DNA from: UBA9630 sp043725085 | GTDB taxonomy: Bacteria; Patescibacteriota; Minisyncoccia; Moranbacterales; UBA2206 | Reading direction: 5' to 3' | Assembly (NCBI GenBank): GCA_043725085.1 | Contig: JAYSLY010000010.1 | Location: forward strand, 1 to 11,298 | DNA: 11,298 nucleotides | Part shown: positions 1-6,580 of the stretch, piece by piece | How positions within the stretch are numbered: the stretch's first letter is position 1 | Layout of the letters: each line of letters starts with the position of its first letter | Translations under genes and position numbers: made by a program | The notes under the pieces: generated by a model | What the model was told of the DNA's origin: nothing | The model's database searches: none | The model's input: the letters and a program-made list of their open reading frames with translations, nothing else

Positions 1-24
1 TTATGAATAGGACTTGCCTTCTTG

Positions 25-50
25 CAAAATGGGCCTTCGGGCCTATTTTG
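25..50 (+). terminator. Intrinsic terminator of an upstream unit
   Basis: An 11-bp stem (25-35 with 40-50, one G-U pair) is closed by a C(UUCG)G tetraloop and its 3' arm ends in TTTT. The A-rich left arm means it could also work leftward. It probably ends a gene lying left of the window and insulates the S1 operon. Confidence 0.75.
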
Positions 51-68
51 TATTGGAATGGGAACTCC

Positions 69-98
69 GTTTAGTCACTTCTTGTATTGGAGTAGACT
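69..98 (+). repeat. Promoter-region motif, left copy (second copy at 11205-11235)
   Basis: GTTTAGTCACTTCTT (69-83), followed by ATTGGA and TAGACT, recurs on the opposite strand at 11235-11205. There the 15 nt are identical and the following 13 nt match at 11 positions with one extra base. Relative to the downstream genes (S1 operon here, pcrA there) both copies have the same orientation. TTTAGT, 17 nt, TAGACT could itself be a weak promoter. Function is unknown. Confidence 0.45.
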
Positions 99-103
99 AC
101 CTC

Positions 104-132
104 TTGCCAAAACAAAAAAGATAGGTTATACT
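104..132 (+). promoter_or_regulatory. Sigma-70-type promoter of the S1 operon
   Basis: A -35 box TTGCCA (104-109, 5 of 6 consensus bases) is separated by exactly 17 nt from a -10 box TATACT (127-132). Transcription should start near 139, just before the foldable leader at 144-244. The same -10 hexamer occurs in the promoter at 7606. Confidence 0.7.
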
Positions 133-143
133 CAATTTACGTT

Positions 144-244
144 AATTATTAAGAAAAATGAATAGGGGAATGCTTTAATTCCTGACTCTCGAGCCAACAC
201 TCGACACTTTCTTAATAATTTCCACGGCTGTTTGGAAATTTTTT
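144..244 (+). promoter_or_regulatory. Candidate attenuator-type leader RNA of the S1 gene
   Basis: A perfect 13-bp stem (AATTATTAAGAAA at 144-156 with 208-220) encloses two small hairpins, GGAAT/ATTCC (167-171/178-182) and TCGAG/CTCGA (189-193/200-204). Together they make a three-way junction. Immediately downstream, AATTTCCA (217-224) pairs perfectly with TGGAAATT (233-240) and runs into a T tract (239-244), like a weak intrinsic terminator. Bases 217-220 belong to both structures, so the full forms exclude each other. Ligand or protein is unknown; autoregulation by the S1 protein itself is one possibility. I recognise no known riboswitch class. Confidence 0.5.
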
Positions 245-294
245 AATTTTATATAAAGGTTTAGACATTTTTTAATTTTTATCCCGTAGCCTTG

Positions 295-1668
295 ATGTCA
301 GCTATGAAAATAAATCACATGAACGATATTCTCTCTAAGTTAGCAACTGAGGTGGACAAATTGAGCGACGAAAAAGCCGCCACGCCTTCTCCAGTCAAAA
401 AAACGGACAGTAAAACCGCACCGGAAGAAAAAACTCCTTCCTTTATGGAACAACTACTCATAGATAATCCGATTGAGTTTCCGCTAGTCGGGGACACGGT
501 TATTGGAACAGTTTTGGAAGTTTCTTCCAGTGAAATTTATCTTGACCTCGGACCATTTGGAACCGGATTAGTTTTAGGCAAAGAAATTAAAGACGGTATG
601 GGTTCTGGCAAGCTTAAATTGGGCGATAAGGTTTCGGCTACCGTAACCGATTTGGAAAATGAAGAAGGCTACATTGAACTTTCTATTCGCGAAGCATCAT
701 ATGAGAAAGCTTGGGAAGATATTGAAAAGAAAAGGGATGCAGGAGACAAGGTTAAAACTAAAGTTATTAGCGCAAATAAGGGAGGCTTGCTTATTGAAAT
801 CAATGGTATTGCCGGATTTTTGCCAGTCTCGCAACTTTCCAGTAAAAATTATCCTCGCGTGGAAGATGGTGACAAAAACAAGATTCTTAACCTGCTCAAA
901 AAATTGGTTGGAAAAGAATTGGAAGTTTGCGTTTTAGACATTGACCGTGAAGCAGAGAAGCTGATTGCCAGCGAAAAGGCGGCGCAAAGCGACCGCGACA
1001 AAGAAACTATTTCTAATTTTAGAGTAGGCGATGTGATCTCCGGAGAAATCAGCGGTGTAGTTGACTTTGGTGCTTTCGTTAAATTTTCTCCTCTTGGTGA
1101 AAATGGCGAAATAAATGACAGAGAAAAGGTGGAAGGCTTGGTTCATATTTCAGAGCTGGCATGGCAACTAATTGAAAATCCGCGCACGATTGTGAAAGTG
1201 GGTGACAAAGTGGAAGCAAAAATTATTGGGATTGATAATGATAAAATTTCTCTTTCTATTCGCGCCTTGCAAGCTGACCCATGGAGCGAAGCTACTAATA
1301 AATATAAAGTAGGGGACATTGCAGTTGGAAAAGTGCATAAGATTAATCACTTTGGTGCTTTTGTATATCTTGATAATGACATCCATGGTCTGGCACATAT
1401 CAGTGAAATGCTTGATACGCATCCTGGAAAAAACATCAACGACTTAATCAAAACCGGTGACGATTACAACTGGAAAATTCTTTCCATCGAACCAAGAGAA
1501 CACCGCATGGGATTGACTTTGGTTGATGCATCAGAAAAAGAAAAAAAACCTAAGAAAGAAAAAGTTGAAAAAGCCCAAGAGAAAACAGAAGAAGCAAAAG
1601 AAGCAGCAGAAAAACCAGCGGAGAAAAAAGTGAAGAAGGTTAAAAAGGAAAAGAAGGAGAAAGAATAA
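295..1668 (+). CDS. rpsA: S1-domain RNA-binding protein (30S ribosomal protein S1-like)
   Basis: About 457 residues. Counting from a TTG at 292, four S1 (OB-fold) domains follow a charged N-terminal region: about 65-134, 151-230, 245-325 and 339-411. Domains 3 and 4 carry the typical motifs DFGAFVKF...GLVHISE and HFGAFVYL...GLAHISE. Residues 412-458 are a Lys/Glu/Ala-rich, probably disordered tail. Proteobacterial S1 has six S1 domains; four-domain forms occur in Firmicutes. The expected role is binding mRNA at the 30S subunit and helping initiation on U-rich, weakly structured leaders. That would suit this window, where no start has a Shine-Dalgarno sequence. The start is uncertain: TTG 292, ATG 295, ATG 304 and ATG 319 are all in frame, and I chose the first ATG. 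It is first in the cluster, 24 nt before gmk, and has its own promoter and a foldable leader. Whether it is the true S1 or a paralogous S1-domain protein cannot be settled from this window alone. Confidence 0.88.
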   Translation: MSAMKINHMNDILSKLATEVDKLSDEKAATPSPVKKTDSKTAPEEKTPSFMEQLLIDNPIEFPLVGDTVIGTVLEVSSSEIYLDLGPFGTGLVLGKEIKDGMGSGKLKLGDKVSATVTDLENEEGYIELSIREASYEKAWEDIEKKRDAGDKVKTKVISANKGGLLIEINGIAGFLPVSQLSSKNYPRVEDGDKNKILNLLKKLVGKELEVCVLDIDREAEKLIASEKAAQSDRDKETISNFRVGDVISGEISGVVDFGAFVKFSPLGENGEINDREKVEGLVHISELAWQLIENPRTIVKVGDKVEAKIIGIDNDKISLSIRALQADPWSEATNKYKVGDIAVGKVHKINHFGAFVYLDNDIHGLAHISEMLDTHPGKNINDLIKTGDDYNWKILSIEPREHRMGLTLVDASEKEKKPKKEKVEKAQEKTEEAKEAAEKPAEKKVKKVKKEKKEKE

Positions 1669-1692
1669 ATTTAGTTTAATTTATCTTTTACT

Positions 1693-2268
1693 ATGTCTAA
1701 TATTTTCATTATCTCTGGCCCTTCCGGCGCTGGAGAAGATAGCGTTATCGATGGACTAAAAAAAATTCTGCCAATAGAAAAAACCATCACCTCCACAACT
1801 AGAAAAATTCGCACAGGCGAAGTGCATGGGGTAAACTACTACTACATTTCCCGTGAAGAATTTGAGAAAAAAATCGAAAACAACGAATTAGCGGAATGGG
1901 CAAAAGAGTATAATGATAATTTTTATGGCGTAACCAAGACAGAATTGGACCGCGTGGGAAAGTCGGGGAAAGTCGGGCTTTGGAAAATTGAGTATAAAGG
2001 CGTAATTACAGCCAAGGCTAAATTTCCCGAAATCAAATCAATTTATATTGCTCCGCCTTCCTTGGAAATTCTGCGCCAAAGAATTCAAAGACGTGACCCG
2101 CTTGTTTCCCAAGAATATCTTGACGAAAGAATGGCCTATACTAAAGAATGGATGCAACATGAAGATATCTACGACCATAAAGTAGTTAACGAAGAAGGAA
2201 AACTTGAAGAAACAATTCAAAAAGTAGCCGAAATCATCAAGACTGAGCGCGAAAAATCACAGGTTTAA
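1693..2268 (+). CDS. gmk: Guanylate kinase-like protein with altered P-loop
   Basis: 191 residues, close to the usual 190-210 of guanylate kinases, which phosphorylate GMP to GDP with ATP. Family features seen are the N-terminal IFIISGPSGAG, the GMP-binding stretch STTRKIRTGEVHGVNYYY (34-51), EW...FYGVTK (68-82), an arginine-containing lid (128-146) and a C-terminal YDHKVVNEE (160-168). The odd point is the Walker A loop: GPSGAGEDS (9-17) has Glu15 where the family has the phosphate-binding lysine (GPSGxGKx[T/S]). The usual LDID.QG segment is also changed to WKIEYKG (97-103). It may be a lineage-specific active variant or a GMP-binding protein with weak or no kinase activity. It lies 24 nt after the S1 gene and 7 nt before tilS, so it is very probably co-transcribed. 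No ribosome-binding site is visible before ATG 1693. Family assignment is firm; activity is uncertain. Confidence 0.85.
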   Translation: MSNIFIISGPSGAGEDSVIDGLKKILPIEKTITSTTRKIRTGEVHGVNYYYISREEFEKKIENNELAEWAKEYNDNFYGVTKTELDRVGKSGKVGLWKIEYKGVITAKAKFPEIKSIYIAPPSLEILRQRIQRRDPLVSQEYLDERMAYTKEWMQHEDIYDHKVVNEEGKLEETIQKVAEIIKTEREKSQV

Positions 2269-2275
2269 AATCCAA

Positions 2276-3220
2276 ATGCCTAACTTAACCAAAAAAATCC
2301 AAAACCATATTTTTGAAAATTCTCTTTTCGAGAGAAATGCCAAAATTGTTTTGGGAGTTTCCGGCGGTCCCGACTCAACATGCCTCCTGGATGTGTTTTG
2401 CAAGTTGCAAAAAAAATATGATCTGGAACTTTCCATTGCCCATGTTAATTACCATTTGCGCAAAAAAGACAGTGAGAAAGATGAACATTTTGTGGGAAAA
2501 TTAGCAGAGAAATATAAACTGTCTTTAGATATTCTCGATGCCCAGGTTGGAGAGAAAGACAAGTCAGAAGAAAAATTACGTGATATTCGCTATACTTTTT
2601 TTGAAAAGGTGCGTAAAGAAAATAAATTTGATCTGGTTGCTGTTGCGCATAATGCCGATGATCAAGCCGAAACAGTTCTCATGCGTCTCATTCGCGGAAC
2701 GGGCCTCAATGGTCTTTCCGCCATGCGCGCCAAAAACGGAAAAATTATTCGACCACTGCTCGACACGACTCGCAAAGAAATTATTAGCCACCTCAAAGAA
2801 AATAAATTAACCTACCGAATTGATCAGACAAACAAAGAATCGATTTATCTGCGAAACAAGATTAGAAATAAACTGATTCCGCACTTGGAAAAAAATTTCA
2901 ATCCAAACGTGAAACTTGTGCTTGCTAAAAGCGCGAAAACTTTTGGGGAAGATTATTCCGTAATTGAAAATCTCGCAGAAAAAGCCTGGAAAGAAAATAA
3001 AAAAATAAGCGTAAAAAAAATTCTCACGCTGCCAGTGGCAATTCAAAAAAGAATTATCCAAAAGGCATTGGCACAAAAAAGAACAGCAACTACCACTGAA
3101 AATTTCAACCAAATTGAAGAAATCCTAAAAGCCCTGAAAAGCACAAAGAACAAAAACCAGGTTGTTAATTTCTCTGGATTGAAAATGACTCGATATGGTG
3201 ATAAGATTACATTGGACTAA
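2276..3220 (+). CDS. tilS: tRNA(Ile)-lysidine synthase
   Basis: 314 residues. TilS joins lysine to C34 of the CAU-anticodon isoleucine tRNA using ATP, changing decoding from AUG to AUA and charging from Met to Ile. It acts in the cytoplasm and is essential in most bacteria. Visible motifs are the PP-loop ATP-binding SGGPDS (29-34), AHVNYHLR (55-62), AHNADDQAETVLMRLIRGTG (124-143), IRPLL (158-162) and RNKIRNKLIPHL (193-204). After about residue 225 there is only a short tail ending GLKMTRYGDKITL. The protein therefore resembles the short Aquifex-type enzyme rather than the 430-470 residue forms with a large C-terminal domain. The 7-nt gap from gmk and 24-nt gap to ftsH indicate an operon; tilS next to ftsH is a known arrangement in Firmicutes. 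A probable substrate tRNA is encoded at 6479-6551. Confidence 0.93.
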   Translation: MPNLTKKIQNHIFENSLFERNAKIVLGVSGGPDSTCLLDVFCKLQKKYDLELSIAHVNYHLRKKDSEKDEHFVGKLAEKYKLSLDILDAQVGEKDKSEEKLRDIRYTFFEKVRKENKFDLVAVAHNADDQAETVLMRLIRGTGLNGLSAMRAKNGKIIRPLLDTTRKEIISHLKENKLTYRIDQTNKESIYLRNKIRNKLIPHLEKNFNPNVKLVLAKSAKTFGEDYSVIENLAEKAWKENKKISVKKILTLPVAIQKRIIQKALAQKRTATTTENFNQIEEILKALKSTKNKNQVVNFSGLKMTRYGDKITLD

Positions 3221-3244
3221 TTTAATTTTTATATAAACAATTCT

Positions 3245-5155
3245 ATGAAAAATCTCTTGCGAAATATTAGCTATATCCTTTTTTTCTTTGTTTTTATTTC
3301 AGGTATTCTAATTTTACTCAATAACCCAGAAAAAAAACCGGAAGAAATTTCACTTTCCACGCTTGTCGCGCAGATCAATGATCAAAAAATTAAAGAAGTT
3401 GATGTCGCCAGTGATGAATTGACTATCACTATGACAGACGGAAAAATCGAAAAAGCTCTCAAGGAAAAAGAGGCTGGAATCACGGAAACTTTTAAAAACT
3501 ATGGCGTAGACCCGGAAAAATTAAAGGAAGTAAATGTCTTGGTTAAAGGGGAAAGCTCATCTAGTCTTTGGCTTGGAGCGATTTTACCTTTCCTTTTGCC
3601 GTTTTTGCTCATTGCAGGATTCATTTGGTTCATGCTGCGTCAAGCGCAAAGAGGTAACAATCAAGCACTCTCCTTTGGCACTTCCCGCGCGCGAGTTTCT
3701 GACCCGAAAGATAAAAAGAATCGCGTAGTTTTTAGCGATGTCGCCGGAGCGAAAGAAGCCAAAGAAGAACTCTATGAAATCGTGGAATTCCTCAAAACTC
3801 CCAAGAAGTTTTTGAGTCTTGGCGCAAAGATTCCCAAGGGCGTTCTCCTTCTAGGCTCCCCGGGAACAGGCAAGACTTTGATTGCTAAAGCCGTCGCCGG
3901 AGAAGCAAATGTGCCATTTTTCAATATTTCCGGTTCAGAGTTCGTGGAAATGTTTGTCGGCGTTGGCGCTTCTCGTGTTCGTGATCTGTTCAAACAAGCC
4001 AAGAAAAATGCACCGGCAATTGTGTTTATTGATGAAATTGATGCGGTTGGCCGCCATCGTGGAGCCGGACTTGGCGGGGGACATGATGAAAGAGAACAAA
4101 CCCTAAACCAAATTCTGGTGGAAATGGACGGTTTTGACACCAACACGAATGTGATTGTCATCGCAGCGACCAATCGACCGGACGTGCTTGATCCGGCACT
4201 GCTTCGCCCGGGACGTTTTGATCGTCGCGTTGTGATGGATTTGCCTGATATTGAAGAACGCACTGCCATTCTCAAAATTCACTCAAAAAACAAACCTTTG
4301 GTCAAGGAAATTGATTTGCGCATAATTGCGCAAAGGACGCCGGGATTTTCCGGAGCTGATTTGTCAAATCTACTCAACGAAGCTGCAATTCTTTCAGCAA
4401 GACGTGGCAAAAAAACAATCGGCATGACAGAGCTAACCGAATCAATTGAAAAAGTAATCATGGGACCCGAGAGAAAAAGTCGCCGCATCGACGAGGAGGA
4501 AAAGAAAATTATTGCCTATCATGAAGCAGGGCATGCGCTTATTGCAGCAACATTGAAACACGCTGATCCGGTGCAAAAGATTTCAATCATATCTCGTGGC
4601 AATGCCGGTGGATACACACTCAACGCTCCCACAAAAGACAAAACGCTTCACTCACGCAATTATTTCATCGATGAGCTTTCAGTTTTTTTGGGTGGCTACC
4701 TAAGTGAGAAATTAACTTTTGGCGATATTACAACCGGGGCATCTAATGACCTTGAAAGAGCAACCGCAATTGCCAGAAACTTGGTTACCCGCTATGGAAT
4801 GAGCGATCTCGGGCCACGCACTTTCGGCCACAAGGAAGAGATGGTATTTTTAGGCAAAGAAATGCATGAAGAAAAAAATTATTCCGAGGAAACTGCCAGA
4901 GAAATTGATAACCAGGTCACAAAATTTATTGCTGATGCCTACAAAGTTGCCGAAAAAATTCTTTCTGACAAAAAAGAACTGCTAGACAAAATCTCTAACA
5001 TCCTTTTAGAAAAAGAAACGATTGAACAAATTGAATTCAATGAAATCATGGGAATCGCCCCGGTAAAAAAAGTTGAGGATGCGGTGATTGCAGAGCCAGT
5101 TGAAACTGAAGCTACACAAGAAAAAACTGAGACGGTTGAAGTAAGAACAAATTAG
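3245..5155 (+). CDS. ftsH: ATP-dependent zinc metalloprotease FtsH
   Basis: 636 residues, normal for the family. This membrane-anchored AAA+ protease forms hexamers that extract and degrade misfolded membrane proteins and some regulators. The sequence shows two transmembrane segments (about 8-26 and 108-130) flanking an extracytoplasmic region. It then has Walker A GSPGTGKT (204-211), the pore motif FVGVGA (237-242), Walker B IVFIDEID (259-266) and the second region of homology with ATNRPDVLDPALLRPGRFDR (308-327). The zinc site is HEAGH (426-430), with the probable third ligand Asp502 in TGASNDLERAT. All catalytic residues are present, so it should be active. The last 30 residues or so are acidic and low in complexity. 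It follows tilS by 24 nt in the same cluster; the start ATG 3245 has an AU-rich upstream region and no Shine-Dalgarno sequence. Confidence 0.97.
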   Translation: MKNLLRNISYILFFFVFISGILILLNNPEKKPEEISLSTLVAQINDQKIKEVDVASDELTITMTDGKIEKALKEKEAGITETFKNYGVDPEKLKEVNVLVKGESSSSLWLGAILPFLLPFLLIAGFIWFMLRQAQRGNNQALSFGTSRARVSDPKDKKNRVVFSDVAGAKEAKEELYEIVEFLKTPKKFLSLGAKIPKGVLLLGSPGTGKTLIAKAVAGEANVPFFNISGSEFVEMFVGVGASRVRDLFKQAKKNAPAIVFIDEIDAVGRHRGAGLGGGHDEREQTLNQILVEMDGFDTNTNVIVIAATNRPDVLDPALLRPGRFDRRVVMDLPDIEERTAILKIHSKNKPLVKEIDLRIIAQRTPGFSGADLSNLLNEAAILSARRGKKTIGMTELTESIEKVIMGPERKSRRIDEEEKKIIAYHEAGHALIAATLKHADPVQKISIISRGNAGGYTLNAPTKDKTLHSRNYFIDELSVFLGGYLSEKLTFGDITTGASNDLERATAIARNLVTRYGMSDLGPRTFGHKEEMVFLGKEMHEEKNYSEETAREIDNQVTKFIADAYKVAEKILSDKKELLDKISNILLEKETIEQIEFNEIMGIAPVKKVEDAVIAEPVETEATQEKTETVEVRTN

Positions 5156-5220
5156 AAATCGTTATCACAAAGGATCCGTTATTTTTTGAGACAAGCCTAA
5201 CTTTAAGCATATCTAAATTT

Positions 5221-6288
5221 ATGCGTGACATTGATTACCTAAAAATTTTCCGCGATGCGTGGAAAATCACTTGGAAAAACCGCTTTTTGTGGTGGTTCGG
5301 TTTGTTTCTCCTTATGCCTGGAATTTCAAATATTCACTATTCTCCGCAAAGCGACAACAGTTCACAAAAAGGCTGGCCGGCTGCTTTTGAAAAAATCCAT
5401 CTGCAAGAATTCCTCGCAAAGCATGCCGCCCTTATTGCATTTTTATTGGGCGCTCTATTTATTCTATTTTTGGTTTTTCTTGTGCTGAGTCTTATTAGCA
5501 GGGGAGCGCTAATTAAATCAACGCAGCGAATATTAAAAAACGAATCGACTAATTTCAAAATCGGCTTCAAGGATGGCAAGGGATATTTTGGAAAAATATT
5601 AGCGATTCTATTTTTTTCCGGATTAGCTGTGGCAATTTTTATTATCATACTTGCCGTTCCTGTCGTAATCCTGTTTGTTGCAAAATCCTATATTATTGGA
5701 AGCGTTCTGGCTTTTCTTGCACTTCTCATCCTAGTCCCGCTTCTCATCCTTTGCAAATACATCCAAATATACGCTTCTTTCTATGTAGTTCTGGCAAATC
5801 TTACGCCTTGGCTGGCAGTAGAAAATGCATACGCGCTTTTCAAAAAAAATATTCTTTCCAGCATTGTCATGTCGCTACTCTTCATTCCTCTTGGCATTAT
5901 TTCATTTTTGATTCTTATCGCGCTCTTTCTGATATCTTTGATTATTTTTGGCCTGATCGGTTTAGTTTTATTCTTTGCTTTGAAAGATATTGGCGCTATC
6001 ATTGCGATTGCTCTGGGACTGCTTGTTTTTATTCCCGCAGCCATTCTTTTCTACTCAATTTTCAGCGCCTTTTCCCAAGTCGCCTGGGTTCTATTTTTTC
6101 ATGTCATTGCTACACCGAAAGAAAAGGAAATGGTTGAAAAAGAGACGGAACCTGCCCGCAATGCTACGCCCGCTCGCAACGTTATAGCGACATCGGGCGA
6201 GCATAGCGTTGCAGGCGAGGAAGAAACAGCTCCGGCACTACCAAGCACTGAAGCAATGAAAACAATCGAGGCAGAAATTGAAGAATAA
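5221..6288 (+). CDS. Polytopic membrane protein of unknown function
   Basis: 355 residues; I do not recognise a characterised family. The N-terminus has an amphipathic, Trp-rich stretch (WKITWKNRFLWWFGLF, 14-29), then strongly hydrophobic segments at about 69-93, 125-152, 157-178, 212-236, 237-254 and 257-294, suggesting five to seven membrane helices. A short soluble tail (about 298-355) is charged at its end. Residues 311-333 of the tail are encoded by a GC-rich imperfect palindrome related to one in xerC, so this stretch looks like an in-frame insertion in a tolerant region. The gene starts 65 nt after ftsH, where only a weak promoter-like sequence (TTGAGA at 5186) is seen, so it is probably co-transcribed at least in part. 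A link to FtsH-related membrane maintenance is possible but rests only on position. Confidence 0.75.
   Translation: MRDIDYLKIFRDAWKITWKNRFLWWFGLFLLMPGISNIHYSPQSDNSSQKGWPAAFEKIHLQEFLAKHAALIAFLLGALFILFLVFLVLSLISRGALIKSTQRILKNESTNFKIGFKDGKGYFGKILAILFFSGLAVAIFIIILAVPVVILFVAKSYIIGSVLAFLALLILVPLLILCKYIQIYASFYVVLANLTPWLAVENAYALFKKNILSSIVMSLLFIPLGIISFLILIALFLISLIIFGLIGLVLFFALKDIGAIIAIALGLLVFIPAAILFYSIFSAFSQVAWVLFFHVIATPKEKEMVEKETEPARNATPARNVIATSGEHSVAGEEETAPALPSTEAMKTIEAEIEE
6151..6215. repeat. GC-rich palindromic element inside the membrane protein gene
   Basis: Imperfect inverted repeat: 19-nt arms 6155-6173 and 6197-6215 match at 15 positions, and all four differences are C/T transitions. The loop is 23 nt. 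It is much more GC-rich than its surroundings and is read in frame as P311-A-R-N-A-T-P-A-R-N onward. Its left arm shares 13 of 15 bases with the element at 6843-6878 in xerC. It resembles in style the protein-coding palindromic elements known from Rickettsia, without evidence of homology to them. Confidence 0.65.
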
Positions 6289-6290
6289 TT

Positions 6291-6319
6291 TTGACGGGAA
6301 TGGTTTTTTGCGGTAGGCT
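6291..6319 (+). promoter_or_regulatory. Probable promoter of the tRNA pair
   Basis: TTGACG (6291-6296, 5 of 6 consensus bases), 17 nt, TAGGCT (6314-6319) lies just after the stop codon at 6288. The -10 box is poor, so an alternative is TATATA at 6328-6333 inside the 10-bp palindrome GTTATATAAC (6326-6335). Either would give a leader of about 50-70 nt before the first tRNA. Confidence 0.5.
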
Positions 6320-6344
6320 TTAAGGGTTATATAACTAGCTTTTT

Positions 6345-6382
6345 CTCCCTTCGGGCAGGCCTTCTCCCAAAGGGCGAAGGAG
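6345..6382 (+). repeat. GC-rich hairpin upstream of the tRNAs
   Basis: CCTTCTCCC (6360-6368) pairs with GGGCGAAGG (6372-6380) with one mismatch and an AAA loop. A competing outer pairing joins CTCC/TTCG (6345-6353) to CGAA/GGAG (6375-6382). No T tract follows, so it is not an intrinsic terminator. It may be a dispersed repeat or a processing signal in the tRNA precursor. Confidence 0.4.
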
Positions 6383-6395
6383 CTATAAATAATAC

Positions 6396-6469
6396 GGGCA
6401 TATAGCTCAGTTGGTTAGAGCGCTACATTGACATTGTAGAGGTCTCCCGTTCGAGTCGGGATATGCCCA
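6396..6469 (+). tRNA. tRNA-Val(GAC)
   Basis: 74 nt with a full cloverleaf: acceptor GGGCATA/TATGCCC, D stem GCTC/GAGC, anticodon stem CTACA/TGTAG with loop TTGACAT (anticodon GAC at 6430-6432), T stem TCCCG/CGGGA with loop TTCGAGT, and discriminator A at 6469. The 3' CCA is not encoded (ACA follows), so a CCA-adding enzyme is needed. It is 9 nt before the next tRNA and probably shares its transcript. Confidence 0.95.
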
Positions 6470-6478
6470 CAAAAATTC

Positions 6479-6551
6479 GGGACTGTAGCTCAGTGGTTAG
6501 AGCGGACGACTCATAATCGTTTGGTCGCTGGTTCAAGTCCAGCCAGTCCCA
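6479..6551 (+). tRNA. tRNA-Ile2(CAT), lysidine-type (reads AUA)
   Basis: 73 nt cloverleaf: acceptor GGGACTG/CAGTCCC, D stem GCTC/GAGC with loop AGTGGTTA, anticodon stem GACGA/TCGTT (closing G-U pair) with loop CTCATAA (anticodon CAT at 6512-6514), T stem GCTGG/CCAGC, discriminator A at 6551. Automatic tools would call it tRNA-Met. From memory, everything outside the acceptor stem is nearly identical to E. coli ileX, including the short D loop, the TTGGTC variable region and the GCTGG T stem. I therefore read it as the minor isoleucine tRNA modified by TilS (gene at 2276-3220). CCA is not encoded. Confidence 0.85.
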
Positions 6552-6552
6552 C

Positions 6553-6580
6553 AAAAAAATAGCCACAGTGGCTATTTTTT
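6553..6580. terminator. Bidirectional intrinsic terminator between tRNAs and xerC
   Basis: ATAGCC (6559-6564) pairs with GGCTAT (6570-6575) around a 5-nt loop. It is extended by an A run on the left (6553-6559) and a T run on the right (6575-6580), so it can end the tRNA transcript rightward and the xerC transcript leftward. The xerC stop codon (6579-6581) overlaps its T run. Confidence 0.8.

Noticed and set aside
3772..4275. 167-residue open frame on the minus strand
   Set aside because: It lies fully inside the AAA+ region of ftsH, is rich in Arg/Ser/Thr as expected of antisense reading, and shows no domain; a shadow frame.
5751..6137. 128-residue open frame on the plus strand
   Set aside because: It overlaps the membrane protein gene in another frame, whose helices are clearly the coding signal; no start signal of its own.
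6345..6395. Terminator of the membrane protein gene
   Set aside because: The hairpin has no T tract on the plus strand and lies downstream of the tRNA promoter candidates.
6479..6551. Elongator or initiator tRNA-Met
   Set aside because: The first acceptor pair G1-C72 is normal, unlike many initiators, and the body matches the Ile2 type (short D loop, TTGGTC, GCTGG/CCAGC) better than Met tRNAs.
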